Made by a program: the position numbers and the translations under genes. Source: Lachnospiraceae bacterium (GTDB lineage Bacteria > Bacillota > Clostridia > Lachnospirales > Lachnospiraceae). From it: a stretch of DNA of 15,957 nucleotides. The notes beneath the pieces are model-generated. The model did not search any database. It saw nothing but the letters and a program-made list of their open reading frames with translations, and had not been told where the DNA came from. The stretch spans positions 1-15,957 of the forward strand of contig JAILNW010000032.1 of NCBI GenBank assembly GCA_024691145.1. The letters are read 5' to 3'. Below, in pieces: positions 1-7,325 of this stretch (position 1 is the first letter of the stretch; each line of letters starts with the position of its first letter).

Positions 1-1076
1 TTTTAAAAGAAGGATTTGATGTAATAACATATGATTACTATGAACAGCTGGTTGTTATAACAATAGGATGTATATCTGTTATATATGTGTGTAAGGTGTT
101 ACTTGATTATAGACAGTTTGAAAAGGCATCAATAGAAGAGAAGGTTACTAAAGAGAAGATAATTAATGATAAAGTATCTGAGGTTGCAATGAGGCTTTTT
201 AGCAGTTTTGCAGAAGTAAGAAATAAAATCATTAGTATTGGCGAGAAGATAAATGACTGTAATATTCTTATGCAGGGAATTGCAGATAGCTCAGAAAAGA
301 ATTCAGCTGATATTAATAATCAGATGAAGATGACTAATAATATTCAGATACGTATTGATGATACATCTAGTAATGCTGAAAAGGTTAAGGAAACAACGGA
401 TTATACTTTAGAGTTAATTAATGAAGGAAACATGATTTTGGAGCATCTTATTAATCAGTCAAAAATTGTTGATAAGGATACTAAGAGTACATGGAGTAAA
501 GTTGAACTTCTTAAAGAAAGAGTTGAGGAGGTTACTTCAATAACTGATACAATTCTTAATATATCTTCACAGACAAATCTTCTTGCACTTAATGCTTCTA
601 TAGAGGCTGCAAGGGCAGGAGTGGCAGGAAGGGGATTTGCAGTTGTTGCTGATGAGATAAGAGTTTTATCAGAAGAAACACGTAAATCCGCCGCGAAGAT
701 TACTGAGATAGTTAATGAACTTTCTTCCGTTATGGAGGATACAATTTCGGACCTTGAGAATTCAACTAAAAGTATTAAAAAGCAGAATGAGATGGTTTCA
801 GAGGTATCCGTTAAGTTTGATAAGAGTGGAGAGGCAATTAACAGACTTAATGACATGGTTGATACAATCCATGGTAACATAAGGGATATTAATGATAGTA
901 ATATAGAAATTCTAGGAACAATTAACCAGCTTTCTGCAACAGGTGAAGAGGTTGCATCTAATGCAAACCAGGGATTTGAAGCAAATAAGAATATTGAATC
1001 TACAATAGAGCAGTTTACAGAAGATATAGAAGCAGTAGCAAAGATGACTGAGGAACTGTCAGAGATAGTAGTATAA
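1..1076 (+). CDS. Methyl-accepting chemotaxis protein, C-terminal part (5' end outside window)
   Basis: The frame is open to the left edge (first full codon at base 3), so this is a partial gene; the GTG at 87 lies within it and is not the start. In-window residues 16-34 (LVVITIGCISVIYVCKVLL) form a membrane helix. A long cytoplasmic coiled coil follows. Its signalling tip, encoded at about 537-690, carries the family hallmarks SSQTNLLALNASIEAARAG and GFAVVADEIR. In this family the tip contacts CheA and CheW and relays ligand binding to the flagellar motor or another output. I see no clear HAMP domain between the helix and the coiled coil, and no C-terminal NWETF-type tether for CheR/CheB. 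The ligand is unknown because the sensor part is missing. The family assignment is firm; the exact role is open. Confidence 0.93.
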   Translation, partial: LKEGFDVITYDYYEQLVVITIGCISVIYVCKVLLDYRQFEKASIEEKVTKEKIINDKVSEVAMRLFSSFAEVRNKIISIGEKINDCNILMQGIADSSEKNSADINNQMKMTNNIQIRIDDTSSNAEKVKETTDYTLELINEGNMILEHLINQSKIVDKDTKSTWSKVELLKERVEEVTSITDTILNISSQTNLLALNASIEAARAGVAGRGFAVVADEIRVLSEETRKSAAKITEIVNELSSVMEDTISDLENSTKSIKKQNEMVSEVSVKFDKSGEAINRLNDMVDTIHGNIRDINDSNIEILGTINQLSATGEEVASNANQGFEANKNIESTIEQFTEDIEAVAKMTEELSEIVV

Positions 1077-1081
1077 ATAAT

Positions 1082-1115
1082 GCCACAGCATACAATGTAT
1101 GACTGTGGCGCTTTT
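1082..1115 (+). terminator. Intrinsic terminator of the chemotaxis receptor gene
   Basis: GCCACAG (1082-1088) pairs with CTGTGGC (1103-1109). The stem extends inward through CATA/TATG around one bulged base and is followed by GCTTTT. It sits between two convergent genes; the T run overlaps the stop codon of the minus-strand gene. The minus-strand side has only a weak T tract, so termination for the DUF512 gene is less certain. Confidence 0.6.
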
Positions 1116-2520
1116 ATTCATCAAAAGATTTAATATAGTTAAAGTTACTATTATTACGTTTTGTGCCTTTATTGTATAACATGGAGTCAACAAAGGCTTT
1201 TCCATTACATTCATTTACAACAATTTTCATGTTAAGTGCTTTTTCAACGTCTGTAATTGTCAAATCATCGAGAAATACGTCTTCTCCCATTCTTAACATG
1301 TTAATAGGTATATGAAGAGTTTTTCCAAGGTCAGTACCCTGGGCTCTTAGTTTTAAAAGCTGGTCAATAATATCTGTGGCAGTTATTAAACCTGTAACGG
1401 TGATGGTTTCACCAAAAAAATTGTTAATTATCTTTACAACATTTATAGTTATCTGAGGAAATACCTTCATAATAGCATCTGAAAATGTACAAATGGTTTT
1501 ATATGTAAGAGCTCCTGTTGTAATTGTCAAAGTTTTTTTCTTAATGGATACGGGCTTCTTTTTATTCTTTTTCTTTATATCATTTAAGGCTTCATGGAAT
1601 TCTTCTATAAAAAGCCGCATCATGCCTACACCATTTTCCAACTGGATATAGCCATCATACTGGCTTTCATCAGGAAAATCCCTTTCAGCAGTTATATACC
1701 ATTCATCACTTGCATGTATAAAATGAAGACCGAACTTATCAAAGAATTCCTGCTGTCTTGATTCTATAGTATCTATGACTTTACAGGCATCTTCCTTTGT
1801 AAATGTTTCCAAAGGGTATAAGCCTTCCCTGAACTTTGTAATGCCCGCAGGTACTACGGATACGCTTCTCATAAATGGTAAAAACTTTGAAAGGTCGTTA
1901 ATTGAGCGCACAAGTTCATCACCGTCATTAACATTTTTGCAAAGTACAATCTGGCCATTCATCTCGATATGTCCTTCGTATAATTTCTGAAGATTTGTCA
2001 TAATATTACCTGCAAATCTGTTATGAAGCATCATGCATCTTAGCTCTGGGTTGGTTGTCTGAACTGAAATATTAATAGGAGCAAGGTTAAATCTTATTAT
2101 ACGATTTATATCCTTTTCCTTCATGTTGGTCATGGTAATGTAGTTGCCTTGTAGAAATGATAATCTTGAATCATCATCTTTAAAATAAAGAGTTTCTCTC
2201 ATTCCCTTTGGCATCTGGTCTATAAAGCAGAAGATGCACTTATTGCTGCAGGAACGGTATTCACTCATAAGGCTGTTCTCGAAATCCATGCCAAGGTCGT
2301 CATCGTAGTCTTTTTCAATGTCAAGAAGCCATTCTTCGCCATTTGCCTTCCTTATAAGTATCTCTAAGTATTCATCTTTAATAAGATACTGATAGTCAAA
2401 TATATCATCAATAACTTCATCATTAATAGTAAGAAGAACATCTCCAGGTTCAATCTGCAGTTCTTCAGCAATTGAGTCTTTATGAACTTTTATGATTTTA
2501 TGTTCTGCTTTTTTAGGCAT
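1114..2520 (-). CDS. DUF512 family protein (PDZ + radical-SAM-like Fe-S protein)
   Basis: A 468-residue protein. Residues about 7-58 form a PDZ-like domain with the typical IEPGDVLLTINDEVID loop. A cysteine triad C91-x3-C95-x2-C98 (CSNKCIFCFIDQ) follows, the spacing used by radical SAM enzymes to hold a 4Fe-4S cluster. The rest matches the DUF512 family as I know it, including the NISVQTTNPELR stretch. The family is widespread in Clostridia and cyanobacteria and is usually annotated as a putative Fe-S oxidoreductase; I know of no established reaction. The ATG start is preceded by AAAAGGAGGAA. In many Firmicutes this gene lies next to der (engA); here its neighbours are unrelated. The protein is soluble, with no signal peptide or membrane helix. 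Family assignment is confident; function is unknown. Confidence 0.9.
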   Translation of the reverse strand: MPKKAEHKIIKVHKDSIAEELQIEPGDVLLTINDEVIDDIFDYQYLIKDEYLEILIRKANGEEWLLDIEKDYDDDLGMDFENSLMSEYRSCSNKCIFCFIDQMPKGMRETLYFKDDDSRLSFLQGNYITMTNMKEKDINRIIRFNLAPINISVQTTNPELRCMMLHNRFAGNIMTNLQKLYEGHIEMNGQIVLCKNVNDGDELVRSINDLSKFLPFMRSVSVVPAGITKFREGLYPLETFTKEDACKVIDTIESRQQEFFDKFGLHFIHASDEWYITAERDFPDESQYDGYIQLENGVGMMRLFIEEFHEALNDIKKKNKKKPVSIKKKTLTITTGALTYKTICTFSDAIMKVFPQITINVVKIINNFFGETITVTGLITATDIIDQLLKLRAQGTDLGKTLHIPINMLRMGEDVFLDDLTITDVEKALNMKIVVNECNGKAFVDSMLYNKGTKRNNSNFNYIKSFDE

Positions 2521-2544
2521 ATGTTCTTCCTCCTTTTGTATTAC

Positions 2545-2573
2545 ATTATAAGTATATAGGTAAAGTTGTATTT
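2545..2573 (-). promoter_or_regulatory. Possible promoter of the DUF512 gene
   Basis: On the minus strand a perfect TATAAT lies at 2545-2550. At a 17-base spacing the -35 position (2568-2573) reads AAATAC, a poor match. Transcription would start about 18 bases before the ATG. The -10 box is convincing; the promoter as a whole is tentative. Confidence 0.35.
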
Positions 2574-2595
2574 TGTAAATAGAACAATTAAAGTC

Positions 2596-2626
2596 TTGTA
2601 AAATAATTTAAATTATGCAATAATAT
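2596..2626 (+). promoter_or_regulatory. Possible promoter of the zinc-ribbon/ABC exporter operon
   Basis: TTGTAA (2596-2601) and TAATAT (2621-2626) lie 19 bases apart, upstream of the GTG at 2661. Both boxes are imperfect and the spacing is long. An alternative pair, TTGTAT at 2566-2571 and TAAAGT at 2589-2594 (17-base spacing), is equally weak. A promoter is expected in this 140-base divergent gap, but its exact place is not clear. Confidence 0.3.
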
Positions 2627-2645
2627 ATTAATGGTGTTGTATTGC

Positions 2646-2652
2646 AAAGGAG
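2646..2652 (+). promoter_or_regulatory. Ribosome binding site deciding the start at GTG 2661
   Basis: AAAGGAG sits 8 bases before GTG 2661. The in-frame ATG at 2631 lies upstream of this site and has no ribosome binding site of its own. Confidence 0.75.
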
Positions 2653-2660
2653 TGGTCAGA

Positions 2661-2954
2661 GTGTTTTTTAAAAATATAAGAAAAGAAGCTAAGAAGATTA
2701 ATTCTGATGTTAAGACAGAGATGCTTAATGAGATTCAGCCACAGACTATATCCAAGGAGTCATATCTTGAATGTGTTAAGAATATGAATAAGGATGAGGT
2801 TGTTTGTGAAGTGATTAAGGAAGCAACGGAGGATGAGGCGGAGGTTGTGAGACTTACTATTAACCCTAAAAAGATAATATGTCCTGATTGTGGAGGAATA
2901 ACACTTGACGGACTTGAATGCTGCCATTTATGTGGCGGCGAGATAGAACAATAA
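2661..2954 (+). CDS. Small zinc-ribbon protein leading the ABC exporter operon
   Basis: A 97-residue protein if it starts at GTG 2661, which I chose because of the well-spaced AAAGGAG; an in-frame ATG at 2631 would add ten residues without a ribosome binding site. The N-terminal half is charged and probably helical, with no membrane segment. The C-terminus holds a zinc ribbon with knuckles CPDC (C74, C77) and CHLC (C88, C91), plus an extra C87. The stop lies 19 bases before the first exporter gene, so the three genes are probably cotranscribed. I do not recognise a named family. A zinc ribbon in front of a drug-type exporter could suggest a regulatory or assembly role, but nothing here shows DNA binding. 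Confidence 0.75.
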   Translation: MFFKNIRKEAKKINSDVKTEMLNEIQPQTISKESYLECVKNMNKDEVVCEVIKEATEDEAEVVRLTINPKKIICPDCGGITLDGLECCHLCGGEIEQ

Positions 2955-2958
2955 TTGT

Positions 2959-2965
2959 GAGGAGG
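2959..2965 (+). promoter_or_regulatory. Ribosome binding site deciding the TTG 2974 start
   Basis: GAGGAGG lies 8 bases before TTG 2974 but only 2 bases before the in-frame TTG at 2968. The 2974 codon is therefore the better start. Confidence 0.7.
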
Positions 2966-2973
2966 ATTTGACT

Positions 2974-4716
2974 TTGTATAAGAAATTAGCAGAAAGTATA
3001 AGGGAGTATAAGAAACCCTCTATATTATCACCTGTTTATGTTTCTCTTGAAGTTATTTTAGAGTGTATTATACCTCTTATTATTTCGAAACTGGTTGATA
3101 ATATTAGTGCGGGTTGCACATTGGATGTTATTGTTAAGTATGGCCTGATTTTAGTTATACTTGCACTTGCATCACTTGCCTGTGGAGCACTTGCAGGAGT
3201 AGAGTGCGCAAAGGCATCAGCAGGTTTTGCAAAAAACCTCAGAAATGATATGTTTGCAAGAATTCAGACATTTTCATTTGAGAATATTGATAAGTTTTCT
3301 ACAGCATCATTGGTTACACGTATGACAACAGACGTTTCTAATGTTCAGAATGCTTATATGATGATTATAAGAATTGCTGTAAGAGGACCACTTATGCTGG
3401 TATTTGCCCTTGCCATGGCATTTATCATGGGTGGAAAGATGGCATTTATGTTTGTTGTTCTTGCACCACTTCTTGCTTTTGGCTTATTAATGATTATTAG
3501 GAATGCCATGCCATTATTCAGGGCAGTTTTTAAGAAGTATGATGCACTTAACAGTTCTATTCAGGAGAATATTAAGGGAATGAGAGTTGTTAAGTCATAT
3601 GTTAGAGAAGACTATGAAAAAGAGAAGTTTAAAGGTACAGCACAGGATGTGTGTAATGACTTTACAAAGGCAGAGAAGATTGTTGCCCTTAACGGACCTA
3701 TGATGCAGTTTTGTCTTTACTGTGTTATGATTGTTGTACTTTACATAGGGTCATATGTTGTTATTACATCACACGGACTTGACCTTAATGTTGGTGAATT
3801 ATCAAGCCTTCTTACTTATGGATTTATGATACTTATGAGCCTTATGATGCTTAGTATTATATTTGTTATGTTTACATTGGCTCTTGAGTCTGCAAAGAGA
3901 ATTGTTGAAGTTCTTGAAGAGGAGAATACTATAAAGGATCCTGAGAATCCTGTTGCATATACAGGAGACGGTTCAATTGAGTTTGACAAGGTCAGCTTTA
4001 AGTATTCTAAAAAGGCAGAGCGTATGGCATTGTCTGATGTAAGCTTTAAGATTAATTCAGGAGAAACAGTTGGTATTATCGGAGGTACAGGTTCTTCTAA
4101 ATCAACACTTGTACAGCTTATATCAAGACTTTATGATGTAACAGAGGGAAAAGTTCTTGTTGGAGGACATGATGTAAAAGAATATACTCTGGATGATTTA
4201 AGAAGCCAGGTTGCCATGGTTTTACAGAAGAATGTGCTTTTCTCTGGAACTATTAAGGAAAATCTCCGCTGGGGAGATAAGGAAGCAACTGATGAGGAGA
4301 TTATACATGCCTGTAAACTTGCATGTGCAGATGAATTTATAGAGAAGATGCCTGATAAGTATGATACTTATATTGAACAGGGCGGAGCCAATGTTTCTGG
4401 TGGACAGAAGCAGAGACTTTGTATAGCAAGAGCTTTGATTATGAAACCTAAGATACTTATTCTTGATGATTCAACAAGCGCTGTTGATACTAAGACAGAT
4501 GCAAGTATAAGAAAGTCATTTAAGGAGTTTATACCTGAGACTACAAAGCTTATTATTGCACAGCGTATTTCTTCAGTTCAGGATGCTGATAAGATAATCG
4601 TTATGGATGGCGGTATGGTTAACGCTATAGGAACACATGAAGAATTATTAAAGACTAATGATATATACAGGGAAGTATATGAATCGCAGAATAAGGGAGG
4701 TGGCATGGATGAGTAA
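2974..4716 (+). CDS. ABC exporter half-transporter with degenerate ATP site (heterodimer subunit 1)
   Basis: A 580-residue fusion of a six-helix membrane domain (about 15-310) and an ATPase domain (about 333-575), the layout of bacterial multidrug and lipid exporters. I chose TTG 2974 by ribosome-site spacing. ATPase motifs: Walker A GGTGSSKST (370-378), signature VSGGQ (474-478), Walker B ILILDD with Asp499 in place of the catalytic Glu, and Gln530 in place of the switch His (IIAQR). These replacements are typical of the degenerate subunit of heterodimeric exporters such as TM287/288. The next gene supplies the matching partner: its ATG overlaps this gene's stop by 8 bases. Expected in the cytoplasmic membrane, exporting an unknown substrate. 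The family and pairing are confident; the substrate cannot be read from the sequence. Confidence 0.95.
   Translation: MYKKLAESIREYKKPSILSPVYVSLEVILECIIPLIISKLVDNISAGCTLDVIVKYGLILVILALASLACGALAGVECAKASAGFAKNLRNDMFARIQTFSFENIDKFSTASLVTRMTTDVSNVQNAYMMIIRIAVRGPLMLVFALAMAFIMGGKMAFMFVVLAPLLAFGLLMIIRNAMPLFRAVFKKYDALNSSIQENIKGMRVVKSYVREDYEKEKFKGTAQDVCNDFTKAEKIVALNGPMMQFCLYCVMIVVLYIGSYVVITSHGLDLNVGELSSLLTYGFMILMSLMMLSIIFVMFTLALESAKRIVEVLEEENTIKDPENPVAYTGDGSIEFDKVSFKYSKKAERMALSDVSFKINSGETVGIIGGTGSSKSTLVQLISRLYDVTEGKVLVGGHDVKEYTLDDLRSQVAMVLQKNVLFSGTIKENLRWGDKEATDEEIIHACKLACADEFIEKMPDKYDTYIEQGGANVSGGQKQRLCIARALIMKPKILILDDSTSAVDTKTDASIRKSFKEFIPETTKLIIAQRISSVQDADKIIVMDGGMVNAIGTHEELLKTNDIYREVYESQNKGGGMDE
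4693..4700 (+). promoter_or_regulatory. Ribosome binding site deciding the ATG 4709 start
   Basis: AAGGGAGG, inside the end of the preceding gene, lies 8 bases before ATG 4709. It rules out the in-frame ATG at 4658, which would add 17 residues. Confidence 0.8.
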
Positions 4717-6649
4717 ACCTATGAGACCACATGGACCAGGACCAAAGGGACCTATGGGACCTGGGGCACCATTTAAGAAGGGTATATTTAAGAGAGTTAT
4801 TAAGACTTTGTTTGAGTTTTATCCAAGGCTTATGCCGGCTGTTATTGGCTGTATACTTTTTAGTGCCATTGTAAGTGCCATTCCTGCAGCATTTCTTAAA
4901 AATGTTATTGATATATCTAAGAATCATATAGAGTCAGGAGACTGGGCATCTGCAAGAACAGAGATTATTAAGTTTGTTATAATACTTGCAAGCATGTATG
5001 TTATTTCTATTATTGCCATGTTTACTTATACAAGAATGATGGCGGTAATTACACAGGGTACCCTTGCAAAGTTAAGGGAGAAGATGTTTAATGGTATGCA
5101 GAATCTTCCTATTAAATATTTTGATTCTAACAACCATGGAGATATCATGAGTTATTATACTAATGATATTGATACATTAAGAATGATGATATCCCAGAGT
5201 ATACCGCAGATTATTACTGCATCGGTAGTTGTTACAACAGCATTTTTCCTTATGCTTTACTACAGTATATGGATGGCTCTTGTTGTTATTATAGGTGTTA
5301 TCATTATGTTTAATGTAACTAAGATAGTTGGTGGTAATTCTGCCAAGTATTTTATAGCTCAGCAGAAGAGTATTGGTAAGGCTGAGGGCTACATTGAAGA
5401 AATCATGAATGGACAGAAGGTTGTTAAGGTTTTCTGCCATGAAGATGAGTGTGAGGACGAATTCAGAGTAATTAACGAGCAGTTATTTAATGATGCTGCT
5501 AATGCCAATAAGTTTGCCAATATGCTTATGCCTGTACTTAACAATATTGGTAACATATTGTATGTTGTTGTTGCTTTTACTGGTGGTGTTCTCCTTATTA
5601 ACAATGCAACTAACATTAGTATATCAGGAAGTGCACTTACAATCGGTATTGTTACTTCATTTTTAAATATGACCAAGCAGTTTTCAGGTAATATTAGTAC
5701 TTTGTCACAGCAGATTAACTCAATTGTTATGGGTCTTGCTGGTGCAGACAGAATATTTACTCTTATTGATGAAAAACCAGAGGCTGATAATGGTTATGTT
5801 ACTTTAGTTAATGCTAAGGAAGAGAATGGGCAGATTGTTGAGACTAAGGAAAGAACTGGTATGTGGGCATGGAAACATCCTCACAGTGCAGATGGAAGCG
5901 TAACTTATACAAAACTCGCTGGTGATGTTAAGCTTTTAGATGTTGATTTTGGATATACTGAGGAGAAAATGGTTCTTCACAATATTGATATTTATGCGAA
6001 GCCAGGCCAGAAGGTTGCTTTTGTTGGTGCCACAGGTGCAGGTAAAACTACTATAACAAATCTTATTAACAGATTTTATGATATTGCTGATGGAAAAATC
6101 AGATATGATGATATTAATATAAACAAGATTAAGAAGGCGGACCTTAGAAGGTCTTTAGGTGTTGTTTTACAGGAGACTAATCTTTTTACTGGAACAGTTA
6201 TGGATAATATCCGTTATGGAAAGCTGGATGCAACTGATAAGGAATGTATAAAGGCTGCAAAACTTGCAGGAGCAGATGATTTTATAACACGTCTTCCTGA
6301 AGGTTATAATACACTGCTTACAGGTAATGGAGCAAACCTTTCACAGGGGCAGAGACAGCTTATTGCAATTGCAAGGGCAGCAGTTGCTGATCCTCCTGTT
6401 ATGATACTTGATGAGGCTACATCATCTATCGATACAAGAACTGAAGCAATAGTTCAAAGGGGTATGGATTCTCTTATGAAGGGAAGAACAGTTTTTGTTA
6501 TAGCCCACAGACTTTCAACAGTTAAGAATGCTGATGTTATTATGGTACTTGAGAATGGAAGTATTATTGAAAGAGGTACTCATGAATCTCTTATTGCTAA
6601 GAAAGGCAAGTATTATCAGCTTTATACTGGAGCATTTGAACTTGAATAA
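4709..6649 (+). CDS. ABC exporter half-transporter with canonical Walker B (heterodimer subunit 2)
   Basis: A 646-residue partner of the preceding gene, with membrane helices in about 45-345 and an ATPase domain in about 408-640. Walker A is GATGAGKTT (440-448). Walker B keeps the catalytic Glu569 (MILDEA) and the switch His600 (VIAHR). The signature reads LSQGQ (544-548) instead of LSGGQ. In the closed heterodimer this altered signature faces the degenerate Walker A/B of subunit 1, giving one weak and one active ATP site. The N-terminus is rich in Pro and Gly (MRPHGPGPKGPMGPGAP). About 50 residues between the membrane and ATPase domains (358-407) are extra compared with subunit 1 and include TGMWAWKHPH. 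The start overlaps the upstream stop, suggesting translational coupling. A terminator follows directly. Confidence 0.95.
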   Translation: MSKPMRPHGPGPKGPMGPGAPFKKGIFKRVIKTLFEFYPRLMPAVIGCILFSAIVSAIPAAFLKNVIDISKNHIESGDWASARTEIIKFVIILASMYVISIIAMFTYTRMMAVITQGTLAKLREKMFNGMQNLPIKYFDSNNHGDIMSYYTNDIDTLRMMISQSIPQIITASVVVTTAFFLMLYYSIWMALVVIIGVIIMFNVTKIVGGNSAKYFIAQQKSIGKAEGYIEEIMNGQKVVKVFCHEDECEDEFRVINEQLFNDAANANKFANMLMPVLNNIGNILYVVVAFTGGVLLINNATNISISGSALTIGIVTSFLNMTKQFSGNISTLSQQINSIVMGLAGADRIFTLIDEKPEADNGYVTLVNAKEENGQIVETKERTGMWAWKHPHSADGSVTYTKLAGDVKLLDVDFGYTEEKMVLHNIDIYAKPGQKVAFVGATGAGKTTITNLINRFYDIADGKIRYDDININKIKKADLRRSLGVVLQETNLFTGTVMDNIRYGKLDATDKECIKAAKLAGADDFITRLPEGYNTLLTGNGANLSQGQRQLIAIARAAVADPPVMILDEATSSIDTRTEAIVQRGMDSLMKGRTVFVIAHRLSTVKNADVIMVLENGSIIERGTHESLIAKKGKYYQLYTGAFELE

Positions 6650-6656
6650 TAGAGAA

Positions 6657-6688
6657 GTGGCATATCTTAAAAGGTATGCCACATTTTT
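6657..6688 (+). terminator. Intrinsic terminator of the ABC exporter operon
   Basis: GTGGCATA (6657-6664) and TATGCCAC (6675-6682) form a perfect 8-bp stem with a 10-base loop, followed by ATTTTTAT. The minus-strand side lacks a T run, so it serves mainly the plus strand. Confidence 0.8.
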
Positions 6689-7169
6689 ATATTACAAAAG
6701 TAATTGTATAATATGCAAGTCCAATGGAAACAGCATATAGAATTAGTAAAGCATAGGATAAAGACTTTTTCTTAACATAAATTCTAAAAATAAACGAAAC
6801 TACTAATAAAATAATATACATTATCATAATAATTGGAAACAGTTCAAAGAGAAGAGTCATTGCAATTAATCCTAATGCTGCTATTGAGTAATAAGTAAGA
6901 TTTTCCGTTATAATTTTATTAGCATTAAAGAGCTTATCTTGTTTTGCAGCTAAAAAAATAAGTGTTAATACAACGGAAATAATTAATGTAATTATAATAG
7001 CTAAAGCTAAATACTGCAAAGCAGGAGATAATTTTGGTGTATCGTGAGTGGGCTTGACATTTTGTATTGGCTCAGCTATTACCGGATTTGCAAAAACACT
7101 GCCTGCTGATATTAGCGTAAATAATAACGACAGAATAGAAATACTGCCTAATTGTTTGAAAATTTTCAT
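6687..7169 (-). CDS. Small membrane protein with signal peptide, function unknown
   Basis: A 160-residue protein that I do not recognise. Residues 1-27 look like a signal peptide ending SVFA|NPV. A short hydrophilic stretch rich in Pro and Lys (28-48) follows, then about four hydrophobic segments (50-74, 92-110, 112-131, 138-158). If the signal peptide is cleaved, the 28-48 region would lie outside the cell. The ATG is preceded by AAAGGGG at 7177-7183. It diverges from the large lipoprotein at 7326 and shares its AT-rich intergenic region. The coding region prefers TTA and AAA codons more than the ABC genes do. There are no catalytic motifs to suggest an activity. Confidence 0.7.
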   Translation of the reverse strand: MKIFKQLGSISILSLLFTLISAGSVFANPVIAEPIQNVKPTHDTPKLSPALQYLALAIIITLIISVVLTLIFLAAKQDKLFNANKIITENLTYYSIAALGLIAMTLLFELFPIIMIMYIILLVVSFIFRIYVKKKSLSYALLILYAVSIGLAYYTITFVI

Positions 7170-7199
7170 AACAATCCCCTTTCAAATATATTTAAATTA

Positions 7200-7228
7200 A
7201 TTATAATATATGAATGTATATAAAACAA
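7200..7228 (-). promoter_or_regulatory. Probable promoter of the small membrane protein gene
   Basis: Minus strand: -10 TATAAT at 7200-7205 and -35 TTGTTT at 7223-7228, 17 bases apart, ending about 30 bases before the ATG. The -10 is perfect; the -35 matches only in its first three bases. Confidence 0.5.
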
Positions 7229-7236
7229 GAAAAAAT

Positions 7237-7266
7237 TTGAATTGCTTGTAAGAAACATATTATAAA
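7237..7266 (+). promoter_or_regulatory. Probable promoter of the lipoprotein gene
   Basis: TTGAAT (7237-7242) and TATAAA (7261-7266), 18 bases apart, placing the transcript start about 50 bases before ATG 7326. The region is very AT-rich, so chance matches are possible. Confidence 0.4.
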
Positions 7267-7308
7267 TGGTATTATATTTATGTGGAAACATTTTGAATAA
7301 AAGTCAAA

Positions 7309-7317
7309 AAGGAAGGA
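7309..7317 (+). promoter_or_regulatory. Ribosome binding site deciding the ATG 7326 start
   Basis: AAGGAAGGA lies 8 bases before ATG 7326. The in-frame ATG at 7266 has no such site and would bury the lipoprotein signal peptide behind 20 extra residues. Confidence 0.75.
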
Positions 7318-7325
7318 TAGGTTTT

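Noticed and set aside
455..880. Open frame on the minus strand inside the chemotaxis receptor gene
   Set aside because: It is a shadow of the receptor coding sequence: no ribosome binding site, Ser/Thr-rich composition typical of antisense frames, no recognisable family.
4655..5676. Several minus-strand open frames inside ABC subunit 2
   Set aside because: They lie antisense to conserved exporter motifs, have no ribosome binding sites and encode Asn/Ser/Tyr-rich nonsense-like sequence.
7266..7325. Upstream start for the lipoprotein at ATG 7266
   Set aside because: It would place 20 residues before the lipoprotein signal and lacks a ribosome binding site, while ATG 7326 has a good one.
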